The translations under genes and the position numbers were made by a program. From an uncultured Lachnospiraceae bacterium (GTDB lineage Bacteria > Bacillota > Clostridia > Lachnospirales > Lachnospiraceae), in the NCBI GenBank assembly GCA_910587765.1, contig CAJUNR010000036.1, positions 1 to 41,348 on the forward strand: DNA of 41,348 nt, given 5' to 3'. How positions within the stretch are numbered: position 1 is the stretch's first letter; every line of letters begins with the position of its first letter. Positions 15,284 through 23,026 of the stretch are shown in pieces. The notes under the pieces are model-generated. The model was not told where the DNA came from. It saw only the letters and a program-made list of their open reading frames with translations, and searched no databases.

Positions 15284-16993
15284 TTGGAGGCTGTCAAAAA
15301 ACTTCCCATCGGCATTGAAGATTTCCATAAGCTCCGCTCGGAAGATTTTTACTATGTAGATAAAACAGGACTGATTACGGAACTCCTGCATAACTGGGGA
15401 GAAGTCAACCTTTTCACCCGTCCGAGAAGATTCGGAAAATCTCTGAACATGAACATGCTCAAATATTTCTTCTCCTATGGCTGTGATCCGGCGCTTTTTG
15501 ACGGACTCGCCATCGCGCGGGAAACCGGGCTCTGCGAAAAATACATGGGACAGTTCCCGGTCATTTCCGTTACCTTGAAAGGGGTGGACGCCCGCAGCTT
15601 TGAAGATGCCCGGGCTGCGCTCGGCACCGTCATCGGCAACGAAGCCCTGCGGTTCCGCTTTCTTCTGGACAGCGGCCGGTTGTCCGAAGAAGAAAAGCTG
15701 CGCTACCGGAATCTAATCACCATTGACCGGAGCGGCCGGCAGGAATTTGCCATGTCGGAGGAGACTCTGAGGGGAAGCCTTCTGCTCCTGTCCCAGCTTC
15801 TGTGCGCACATTACAGACAGAAAGTGATCCTTCTGATCGACGAATACGACGTTCCGCTGGACAAGGCGCAGCATGCCGGCTATTATGACGAGATGGTCGA
15901 TTTGATCCGCAGCCTGTTCGGACGGGCTCTGAAGACCAACAGCAGCATTCAGTTCGCCGTGCTGACCGGCTGCCTCAGAATCGCAAAGGAAAGCATCTTC
16001 ACCGGACTGAATAATTTTAATGTCTTCTCCATCACCAATGCACAGTTCGACGAATACTTCGGATTTTCAGATCAGGAAGTAAAAGACATGCTGAGCTGCT
16101 ACGGACTGGAGAAGCAGTATGATCTGATCAAAGAATGGTATGACGGCTACTGTTTTGGGAAAACGGACGTATACTGCCCCTGGGATGTGATTAATTATGT
16201 AAATCAGCTCCGTTTTGAACCGGACGCAAAACCGAGGGCGTTCTGGATCAACACCAGCGGCAACGCGATCCTGCGCATATTTCTGCAGAAAATGACCATG
16301 AAAACCAGACGGGAACTCGAACGGCTGGTAAACGGCGAGTGCGTTGCCAAAAGGGTCAATGAAGAACTGACCTACCGGGAACTGTATGAATCAATTGACA
16401 ATCTGTGGAGCGTCCTTTTCACCACCGGCTATCTGACCAGCCGCGGAGAATGCGAAAACGGCTGCCGGCTGCTGGCAATCCCCAATCAGGAAATCCGCCG
16501 GATTTTTACGGAGCAGATTTTCACCTGGTTCCAGGAGGAGGTGAGAAAGGACACACCGAAGCTGGATGCTTTCTGCAGGGCTTTCCAGGAAGGCGACGCG
16601 GCCGCTGCCGAACATCAGTTCAACGCCTGGCTGAGACAGACGATCAGCATCCGGGATACCGGCGTGCGTAAAAATCAGAAGGAAAATTTTTATCACGGCG
16701 TCCTGCTTGGGCTTTTAAGCCATCGGGAAGACTGGGACCTGGACTCCAACGCCGAATCCGGCGAAGGATACAGCGATATCCAGATCGAGATTGCGGATGA
16801 GAAAATCGGAATCGTCATCGAAGTCAAATACGCCGACGACGGAAATCTGGAAAACGGGTGCAGGGAGGCGCTGGCTCAGATCAACGGGAAAAACTATGCC
16901 GACCGGCTTTTGCAGGATGGAATGACAACCGTCCTCAAATACGGGATTGCCTGCCACCGGAAGCGCTGTCTGATACGCACAGATACCGGATGA
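15284..16993 (+). CDS. AAA-ATPase-like protein with C-terminal PD-(D/E)XK domain
   Basis: 569 residues. The start is the TTG at 15284: AAGGAGG lies eight bases upstream, the promoter -10 is at 15241, and homologues begin near KKLPIGIEDFHKLR. The N-terminal AAA-ATPase-like domain shows FTRPRRFGKSLNMNML (Walker A variant, residues ~45-60) and VILLIDEYDVPLDKA (Walker B). EWYDGYCFGKTDVYCPWDVI is the family's central motif. The C-terminus has a PD-(D/E)XK nuclease-like pattern, GYSDIQIEI...IVIEVKYADD. This family is abundant and multicopy in gut anaerobes, and its role is unknown. A four-gene neighbourhood does not help. It stands alone after its own promoter. Confidence 0.88.
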   Translation: MEAVKKLPIGIEDFHKLRSEDFYYVDKTGLITELLHNWGEVNLFTRPRRFGKSLNMNMLKYFFSYGCDPALFDGLAIARETGLCEKYMGQFPVISVTLKGVDARSFEDARAALGTVIGNEALRFRFLLDSGRLSEEEKLRYRNLITIDRSGRQEFAMSEETLRGSLLLLSQLLCAHYRQKVILLIDEYDVPLDKAQHAGYYDEMVDLIRSLFGRALKTNSSIQFAVLTGCLRIAKESIFTGLNNFNVFSITNAQFDEYFGFSDQEVKDMLSCYGLEKQYDLIKEWYDGYCFGKTDVYCPWDVINYVNQLRFEPDAKPRAFWINTSGNAILRIFLQKMTMKTRRELERLVNGECVAKRVNEELTYRELYESIDNLWSVLFTTGYLTSRGECENGCRLLAIPNQEIRRIFTEQIFTWFQEEVRKDTPKLDAFCRAFQEGDAAAAEHQFNAWLRQTISIRDTGVRKNQKENFYHGVLLGLLSHREDWDLDSNAESGEGYSDIQIEIADEKIGIVIEVKYADDGNLENGCREALAQINGKNYADRLLQDGMTTVLKYGIACHRKRCLIRTDTG

Positions 16994-17055
16994 GAAGTAC
17001 GGCGCATCCGGGCGGTCTGCGCTTCCCGCACATCATACAATCAGGAGAAAATAAC

Positions 17056-17538
17056 ATGAATCAGGATATTACCTTCCGCTTTGCGCAGAGAAACGATCTG
17101 CCCCTTATTTTATCTTTCATCAGAGGGCTTGCCGAGTACGAGCATATGTCCGATCAGGTGATTGCCGACGAGGCCACTTTGGAAAAATGGCTGTTTGACC
17201 AGCCAAAAGCAGAAGTGCTGTTTGCCGTGACCGACGACGCGGAAGTCGGTTTTGCTCTTTTCTTTCACAACTTTTCAACCTTTCTCGGCAGATCCGGAAT
17301 CTACCTTGAGGATCTGTTCGTTCTGCCGGAACACCGGGGAATGGGGTACGGAAAGGCGCTGCTGAAAAAACTGGCGGCAATTGCCGTGAAACGGGAATGC
17401 GGACGGCTGGAGTGGTCGTGTCTGGACTGGAATCAGCCCAGTATTGATTTTTATCTGTCGCTGGGCGCAGAACCGCTGTCCGACTGGACCATGTATCGGG
17501 TGACCGGGGATACGCTGGCGGACCTTGCGCGGGAATGA
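17056..17538 (+). CDS. Diamine/thialysine-type GNAT acetyltransferase
   Basis: 160 residues, starting at the ATG at 17056 with AGGAG eight bases upstream; the open frame from 16858 overlaps the previous gene and is not used. The sequence matches the spermidine/spermine acetyltransferase-like group: FRFAQRNDLPLILSFIRGLAEYE, the acetyl-CoA loop LPEHRGMGYGKALLKKL, and the C-terminal LEWSCLDWNQPSIDFYLSLGAEPLSDWTMYR, which is diagnostic for this family. Substrates are diamines or thialysine in studied members. It follows the AAA-ATPase gene by 62 nt and precedes a reductase gene by 74 nt. Confidence 0.88.
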   Translation: MNQDITFRFAQRNDLPLILSFIRGLAEYEHMSDQVIADEATLEKWLFDQPKAEVLFAVTDDAEVGFALFFHNFSTFLGRSGIYLEDLFVLPEHRGMGYGKALLKKLAAIAVKRECGRLEWSCLDWNQPSIDFYLSLGAEPLSDWTMYRVTGDTLADLARE

Positions 17539-17612
17539 TCCGGCGCGCATCACCCGAACGACCGCATCCGAACCGGAGAAAACAGACAACAAAACCATAA
17601 CAGGAGGAAACA

Positions 17613-18233
17613 ATGAAAGTATTAATGTTAAACGGAAGTCCGAAAGCAGACGGGAATACGTACACCGCGCTTCTTGAAATCGGAAAGCAGTTGGAAAAGG
17701 AAGGCATCGGCTATGAGATCGTACAGATCGGCGCAAAACCGGTCCACGACTGCATCGGCTGCAACAAATGCAATGACGGCGGCTGCATCTTTACCGATGA
17801 CGGCGTAAACGCATTTATCGCCAAAGCGAAGGAGGCGGACGGCTTCGTCTTCGGCACGCCGGTCTACTATGCGCACCCCAGCGGCCGCATCCTGTCCTTT
17901 TTGGACCGGGTATTCTACAGCAGCAGTTCCGTCTTCCGCTTCAAACCCGGCGCGTCCGTCGCCGTAGCCAGAAGAGGCGGCACGACTGCATCCTTTGACT
18001 GCCTGAATAAATATTTCGGCATCTCACAGATGCCGGTCGCCGGTTCCACCTACTGGAACAATATCCACGGCGCCGTTCCCGGCGAAGCACAGCAAGACGC
18101 GGAAGGCCTGCAGATCATGCGGAATCTGGCGCGGAATCTGGCATGGATGATCAAGTGCTTTGACGCCGGGAAGAAGAACGGCATCCCCCTGCCGGAGGCG
18201 GAGACAGACAGCCGGACGAACTTTATCCGCTGA
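17613..18233 (+). CDS. Flavodoxin-fold NAD(P)H-dependent FMN reductase
   Basis: 206 residues. MKVLMLNGSPKADGNTYTALLEI holds the FMN phosphate loop (GSPKADGNT). HDCIGCNKCNDGGCIFTDDG supplies a CxxCxxC...C cluster found in iron-sulfur flavoprotein-like reductases, and FVFGTPVYYAHPSGRILSFLDR is the second flavin loop. FRFKPGASVAVARRGGTTASFDCLNKYF is typical of this Clostridia group. The start has AGGAGG eight bases upstream. Such enzymes reduce FMN, quinones or nitro-compounds; the natural substrate is unknown. A weak hairpin (GCAGCCAAA/TTTGGCTGC, 18274-18319) lies between this gene and the convergent surface protein. Confidence 0.88.
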   Translation: MKVLMLNGSPKADGNTYTALLEIGKQLEKEGIGYEIVQIGAKPVHDCIGCNKCNDGGCIFTDDGVNAFIAKAKEADGFVFGTPVYYAHPSGRILSFLDRVFYSSSSVFRFKPGASVAVARRGGTTASFDCLNKYFGISQMPVAGSTYWNNIHGAVPGEAQQDAEGLQIMRNLARNLAWMIKCFDAGKKNGIPLPEAETDSRTNFIR

Positions 18234-18345
18234 CCGGGAACCCTGTTCCGTTCCGGCAGACCGACGGGAATCGGCAGCCAAATTTGCAGACATTAAACTG
18301 GTTTTGCACTTTTGGCTGCAAAACAGGATGTAAAACGTCAATAAG

Positions 18346-21300
18346 TTAAGGCTGTATTTGAGAAAGTTTTTTCGCTTTTACTTTATAGTTATACATCTTG
18401 ATTCCGCCGTACTCTCCGCAACCTTTTATAATCACTGTCGCGGTTCCTTTCTGGATATTGTTCACATAGCCGATGATCTCAAACTCATTTTTTCCCAGCT
18501 CGGTCTTTCCCGCTTTAACTGTCAGCCAGTCTTGTTCCAGTTTTATTTCTTCTCCCGTATACTCAAAGGATTTTGACTGCGTTTTTTTCAGAGTGACGGA
18601 CGTAACCAGTTGTTTCTTTGGCAGTTCCCTGTAGTCCTTCTCAACAGAATCTTTGTACAGACCGTTCTTTCCAGCGGTTATGGTTACCGTGCGTTTTTCT
18701 TTGTCAATCTCCGTACGGTAATCACTCTTTACAGCAAGCTTCTTACCGTTGGCGTCATACACTGTAACTGCCGGATTTTTGCCGGTTTGTGCATCGGATA
18801 CATAAATCTTAATGTTTTCTGCGCGAAGTGACTGTTGTTCAATATTGAACGTTTTTGTCACACTTCCGCTATAATTGCCTTTCCCTTTTATAACAACCTT
18901 GGCTGTATTTCCAACTTTTGTGTTGTTTTTGTATAAAACGGTATAATCTGTATTCATTACAAGGCTGCGGCCATTTACAGTAACCGTGACATTTGGTTTC
19001 GCGCCGCCTTTTGCATATGCTACAGTTTGGGGTACGCTTATGTCGTTTTCCTGGATAGGAACTGCCTGAACTTTAAAGTTCTTTTTCAGTGTACCAGTAT
19101 AGTTTCCTATTCCTATAAAGGTCGCCGTTGCCGTGCCCTTTTTGCCAACATTAACAAAGTTGACAATATAGTCTTTTCCGCTGGTCAGCTTCTTATCGTT
19201 CACAGTCAGTGATACTTTTGGCTCGCCATTGCCATATGTAAAGCTGTCGATTTCGGCTTTTCCTTTATTGATTGCTGCTGCGCCGCCGCTTTCAGAAATA
19301 GAATAGCTGCATTTGAAATCACCCGCACAGCTCCCTTTTCCTTGAATCTGTATCTGGTAATTTCCCTCTGTCGTGGGTTGTTTTCTTAATGGTTCGCCGC
19401 TGGAATTTTGATAAGTCAGCGTATAGTCCTTTCCTGCTTTGAGTATATGATTGCTGTCGTTTGTCACGATCAGGGTATATTTTATGTTCCTTGGGTAGTT
19501 TGCCGCAATCTTTAAATGATCTTTCGTCAGTGTAAGTTTATCAATGGTGAAAGTTTCTTTTTTGGTATCAGAATAATTGCCTTTGCCTTTTACAATGACT
19601 GTCGGTGCCTTTCGGGCGTCTGACGTGGCGGCTTTTATATTGTTCTGGTACGAAAGGGTATAATCGATACCTGCCGTGAGTTTCTTATCATTGTAAAATA
19701 CATTCACGGAAGGAGTAACGGCTGTTCCTGTATAGGTACACGCTGCAACAGGCTCGATCCAGAGTCCTCCTTCAGGATTGTCTGGACCTTGAGCGGTCGT
19801 CTGCACCTTGATGTGCGCCTGCAGGTCTTCCCGCACGCTGAACTTCTCTGTGTCATTCGGCGTAAAGATAATCGGATAATCGTAGCTGCCTGTTTGTGTC
19901 AGTGCCGTTTGTCTGCTGTCTTCCGGCCAGCTCCATGTTCCATAGTTATTGGAAGGCAGTGTTAATTCTTCCAGTTTTTGCCCTTGTTTTGCTGTCAGGT
20001 CTGGTTCTTCGACAACCAGCGTATCAAACGTCGCAGTCTTTTCATTATGTGTTACGGTTACCGTTGAGATTCCCTGTTTGTCAGAATGAAATCCGCTTGT
20101 CATTTCTCTGGTTAAAGGAATCGGTGTTTCCCCGGTTTCCCCATAGGTAATTTCTCCGCCGCTGACGTCAAGATCTTCGTTAAGTTTATAGGTCGTCTTT
20201 GATGGTCTTTTTAAACGCATCTCGACCGATGGATCCGGATCTGTTTCACTTCGCACTTGGATGTGCGCCTGCAGGTCTTCCCGCACGCTGAACTTCTCCG
20301 TGTCATTCGGCGTAAAGATAACCGGATAATCCTTGCTGCCTGTTTGTGTCAGTTCCGTTTGTCTGCTGTCTTCCGGCCAGCTCCATGTTCCATAGTTATT
20401 GGAAGGCAGTGTTAATTCCTCCAGTTTTTGCCCTTGTTTTGCTGTCAGGCCTGGTTCTTCGACAACCAGCAGGTCAAACTCATAAATATCCCCGTCTAAA
20501 GTTACGGCTATCGTTGTGGCGCCCTCTTTTTCGGAATCAAACCCTGTCACATCTTTATCGCTTAGGGAAACGGTCCGATCTGCTATCTTGACATGCGATC
20601 CATCCTTGTCAAACGCTTCGCCCACTTTATAAACAGTTTTTGTATCGGGTGTCAGTCGAGGTTCTGGATCGATGTTGTAAAAGAGTGTAACCGTTGATAG
20701 TCTCGCTGCCGTGTCGCCTATTTTTTGTATGTTCTTCCATTCCGCCTCACTGCCGCCGTAATACACCGTTGTTAGAGCACGGTTAGCAAATGCGGCTGTC
20801 CCTATTTGCGTCACGCTCTTCGGAATAAAAACAGTCGTCATCTTAGAGCAGCTTGCAAAAGCTCCCTCCTCAATACTGGTTACCCCTTCCGGGATGACCA
20901 GTCCGGGAAGAACCATACAATTATAAAACATATTTTTGCCTATTTGGTTCATTGTTTTCGGCAGAGTTACATCTCTCAACCTCCAACAACTGTTAAAAAT
21001 ATCATCTCCCACAGTCACACTTTGTGTGTCGGGATCAAATCCCACGCTTACCAGCTCCAGGCATTGAAAAAATGCTGCGGAGCCAATTTCGTTTATGCAG
21101 GCGGGCAGTGTTACGCCCCTGATATTATCGCAGCTTTGGAAAGCGCGTTCTCCAATCGTGACCACTCCCTCAAGATATACATAGCTAATCTTTCTGCATT
21201 CACGGAAAGCATCATTGCCGATTTTTTTCACGCTTTTCGGTATGGATAAACTGTAAACGTCACATTTGCGAAAAGCGTTGCTGCCTATACTTGTCACGCC

Positions 21301-22329
21301 ATCTTCGATAATGATTTTCTGAACGCTGCCTATATTATCATTCCATGGACGGTTTAAGATGGAAGAATCCTCTGCATCTGCAAAATTAAAATCTGGCATG
21401 TCTCCGTTTCCGGATATTGTGAGAGTGCCCGACCTGGTAAGTTTCCATCGAAGCCCGGACGGATTTCCTTTATCGTCTTGAATCGAATCTTCTTTAATGA
21501 CAGCATCCGCGTCTGGATCATTGGGAGGGATATATCCTATTGGATAACGAGTGAGGACGTGTACGGATTGTTCAACTTCGCTTTTTGTCACTACGCGCCC
21601 CCAGTGGATGGATTTATTGTAGTTTCCCTCGGCAATGACCATCGAATCATCATTGATCTGAAGTACAATCACGCTGTGTCCATAGGTTATTCTTAATATA
21701 TCTCCGACCTTGATATCTTCAAATTTAAATTGGTTTTCTTGCAGCATCCGCGCGGGCAGTGTTCCGAATGCCGCGTCGCTTAATTGGAAAGCAAAGCTTA
21801 CACAGCCCGTGCCCATGGCCGCAATCTCATTATTTTCTCCTCTTCCCCCATTCCACGTATATGTACCGCTGCTGGCATCCGTCCAATGCATTCCCTCCGG
21901 AAACTTTGACTGTAAGGCAATCATGGCCTCATAGACTTCCTGTGGAGTTGGGACGTCCCCATCTTCATCGGCGGCGCGTGCAGTCATCTTCTCCGCCATT
22001 TCTGTTTCGGTTTCCATAGTTTCTTCGTCTGTTGCGGTTTCCGTGGTTTTTTCTTCCATTGTTTCGGGTTCTGTCGATTCGTCCGATGTTTCCGTCGGAA
22101 TAACTTCTGTTTCCGTCAATTCATCCGATGTTTCTGCGGGAATAATTTCCGTTTCCGTCGATTCGCCTGACGTTTCTGTTGTCCCTTCTGTCGTCGTTTC
22201 TGTTTGTATTTCCGTTCTTCCTTTCATTGTTAAACTCTCAGATGCATACGCCGGAATTTCCACACCGGATACGAATAAAATACCTGACAACGCCAGACAC
22301 GCCAGCTTTTTAAATAATTTTTGTTTCAT
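18346..22329 (-). CDS. Large secreted BspA-like protein with cysteine-peptidase-like domain
   Basis: 1327 residues. A signal peptide spans 1-29 (cleavage after AYA). Residues ~40-115 are a Thr/Glu-rich stalk with a 14-residue repeat (TETEIIPAETSDEL, TETEVIPTETSDES). Residues ~130-265 resemble an NlpC/P60- or CHAP-like fold, with Cys176 (GTGCVSFAF), His218 (YGHSVIVL) and Glu234 as a possible triad. Residues ~295-555 are BspA-type LRR_5 repeats (IPKSVKKIGNDAFRECRKI). Two near-identical Ig-like units follow (~570-880), then several GKGNYSGS-type beta repeats to the end. No LPXTG signal, transmembrane anchor or cell-wall-binding repeat is seen, so it may be released. The gene is divergent from blaI/blaR1-like genes and has a 180-nt leader. 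Confidence 0.88.
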   Translation of the reverse strand: MKQKLFKKLACLALSGILFVSGVEIPAYASESLTMKGRTEIQTETTTEGTTETSGESTETEIIPAETSDELTETEVIPTETSDESTEPETMEEKTTETATDEETMETETEMAEKMTARAADEDGDVPTPQEVYEAMIALQSKFPEGMHWTDASSGTYTWNGGRGENNEIAAMGTGCVSFAFQLSDAAFGTLPARMLQENQFKFEDIKVGDILRITYGHSVIVLQINDDSMVIAEGNYNKSIHWGRVVTKSEVEQSVHVLTRYPIGYIPPNDPDADAVIKEDSIQDDKGNPSGLRWKLTRSGTLTISGNGDMPDFNFADAEDSSILNRPWNDNIGSVQKIIIEDGVTSIGSNAFRKCDVYSLSIPKSVKKIGNDAFRECRKISYVYLEGVVTIGERAFQSCDNIRGVTLPACINEIGSAAFFQCLELVSVGFDPDTQSVTVGDDIFNSCWRLRDVTLPKTMNQIGKNMFYNCMVLPGLVIPEGVTSIEEGAFASCSKMTTVFIPKSVTQIGTAAFANRALTTVYYGGSEAEWKNIQKIGDTAARLSTVTLFYNIDPEPRLTPDTKTVYKVGEAFDKDGSHVKIADRTVSLSDKDVTGFDSEKEGATTIAVTLDGDIYEFDLLVVEEPGLTAKQGQKLEELTLPSNNYGTWSWPEDSRQTELTQTGSKDYPVIFTPNDTEKFSVREDLQAHIQVRSETDPDPSVEMRLKRPSKTTYKLNEDLDVSGGEITYGETGETPIPLTREMTSGFHSDKQGISTVTVTHNEKTATFDTLVVEEPDLTAKQGQKLEELTLPSNNYGTWSWPEDSRQTALTQTGSYDYPIIFTPNDTEKFSVREDLQAHIKVQTTAQGPDNPEGGLWIEPVAACTYTGTAVTPSVNVFYNDKKLTAGIDYTLSYQNNIKAATSDARKAPTVIVKGKGNYSDTKKETFTIDKLTLTKDHLKIAANYPRNIKYTLIVTNDSNHILKAGKDYTLTYQNSSGEPLRKQPTTEGNYQIQIQGKGSCAGDFKCSYSISESGGAAAINKGKAEIDSFTYGNGEPKVSLTVNDKKLTSGKDYIVNFVNVGKKGTATATFIGIGNYTGTLKKNFKVQAVPIQENDISVPQTVAYAKGGAKPNVTVTVNGRSLVMNTDYTVLYKNNTKVGNTAKVVIKGKGNYSGSVTKTFNIEQQSLRAENIKIYVSDAQTGKNPAVTVYDANGKKLAVKSDYRTEIDKEKRTVTITAGKNGLYKDSVEKDYRELPKKQLVTSVTLKKTQSKSFEYTGEEIKLEQDWLTVKAGKTELGKNEFEIIGYVNNIQKGTATVIIKGCGEYGGIKMYNYKVKAKKLSQIQP
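19811..20470 (-). repeat. Near-identical 210-bp direct repeats within the surface-protein gene
   Basis: The blocks 19811-20020 and 20261-20470 align without gaps at an offset of 450 bases and differ at only a few positions. They encode the repeated unit from LTAKQGQKLEELTLPSNNYG to FSVREDLQAHI. The 150-residue period marks a recent internal duplication that could recombine to change repeat number. Confidence 0.85.
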
Positions 22330-22381
22330 GAAATCACCATACCTTTCCTAACTCATTCCGTGCGAAAAACGTACCACGGTC

Positions 22382-22408
22382 AAGTAAAAATCCATCACCG
22401 AAGGTGAT
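22382..22408 (-). terminator. Terminator-like hairpin in the surface-protein leader
   Basis: On the minus strand ATCAC-CTTCGG-TGAT (22408-22394) is a stem with a UUCG tetraloop, followed by GGATTTTTACTT. It lies between the promoter (22519-22547) and the ATG at 22329. Just upstream, GTTAC...GTAAC sequences could form a competing stem, so transcription attenuation is possible. Confidence 0.5.
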
Positions 22409-22518
22409 TTTGCAGTTACCCGTTACCGGAACGGAGCGAACAGTAACAAATGTAAACTGTGTTGTGCATTATGCCATGCACTGTTCCTTGCTGCGTTCCC
22501 AATTTTTGCATTTCTAAC

Positions 22519-22547
22519 AGTATAGCATAGTTTATAGCACTTTACAA
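22519..22547 (-). promoter_or_regulatory. Promoter of the BspA-like gene
   Basis: On the minus strand TTGTAA (22547-22542), 17-base spacer, TATACT (22524-22519). It leaves a leader of about 180 nt. The 318-bp intergenic region holds this promoter, the leader hairpin, and the blaI promoter and operators. Confidence 0.6.
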
Positions 22548-22579
22548 CTTTGTGTAACTTTACTTTATCTGTTGACATT

Positions 22580-22623
22580 TTGATAAGACTATAGTAGTCT
22601 ATTATAAGGAGACTACTGTAGTC
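22580..22623 (+). promoter_or_regulatory. blaI-type promoter with two dyad operators
   Basis: TTGATA (22580-22585), 17-base spacer, TATAAG (22603-22608). Operator 1, GACTATAGTAGTC (22587-22599), fills the spacer and operator 2, GACTACTGTAGTC (22611-22623), covers the likely start of transcription; centres are 24 bp apart. The GACTAC/GTAGTC half-sites resemble known BlaI/MecI boxes. Confidence 0.8.
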
Positions 22624-22647
22624 TTATTTGAAGGGAGTGTATATTAC

Positions 22648-23016
22648 ATGAAGAAAGAAACGGCAAAACTTTTCGATTCCGAGTTAAAGGTTATGGACAT
22701 TCTTTGGAAAGAGGGGGATGTGCCGGCAAGACATGTTGCTGATGTTCTCACAAAAGAGTTGGGTTGGAATAAAAACACCACCTATACGCTGATTAAGCGT
22801 TGTATGAAAAAGGGAGCTATTGTACGTTCCGAACCGAATTTCATGTGTCATGCGTCAATTCCCAAAGAAGAAGTACAGGAAGCCGAAACAAATGAACTGA
22901 TTAACAAAATTTACGATGGTTCTGTGGACAAGCTGTTTGCCGCCCTGTTGAGCAGAAAAAAACTCTCTGCGGAAGAAATTGAAAGGCTGAAAAAAATTGT
23001 TGCAGATTTGGAATGA
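22648..23016 (+). CDS. BlaI/MecI-family repressor
   Basis: 122 residues, the normal size. The winged-helix N-terminus (LFDSELKVMDILWKEGDVPARHVADVL...GWNKNTTYTLIKRCMKKGAI) is the BlaI DNA-binding domain, and the C-terminus (IYDGSVDKLFAALLSRKKLSAEEIERLKKIV) is the dimerisation helix pair. BlaI repressors are cleaved when the partner M56 sensor is activated. AAGGGAG precedes the ATG. The two dyads in its promoter indicate autoregulation. The paired sensor starts ten bases after the stop codon. No beta-lactamase is nearby, so the target is open; the divergent surface-protein gene is one candidate. Confidence 0.92.
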   Translation: MKKETAKLFDSELKVMDILWKEGDVPARHVADVLTKELGWNKNTTYTLIKRCMKKGAIVRSEPNFMCHASIPKEEVQEAETNELINKIYDGSVDKLFAALLSRKKLSAEEIERLKKIVADLE

Positions 23017-23026
23017 GGTGATACGT

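Noticed and set aside
18274..18319. GCAGCCAAA/TTTGGCTGC stem with a 28-base loop between the reductase and surface-protein genes
   Set aside because: Plausible as a weak two-way terminator, but the loop is long and no T-run follows, so it was not listed as a feature.
19811..20470. Direct repeats considered as a CRISPR array or mobile-element ends
   Set aside because: They are two long in-frame copies inside one gene and encode a duplicated protein domain.
22330..22515. Surface-protein leader considered as a cyclic-di-GMP riboswitch
   Set aside because: The conserved core of the GEMM class is not present on the minus strand; only the terminator-like hairpin is supported.
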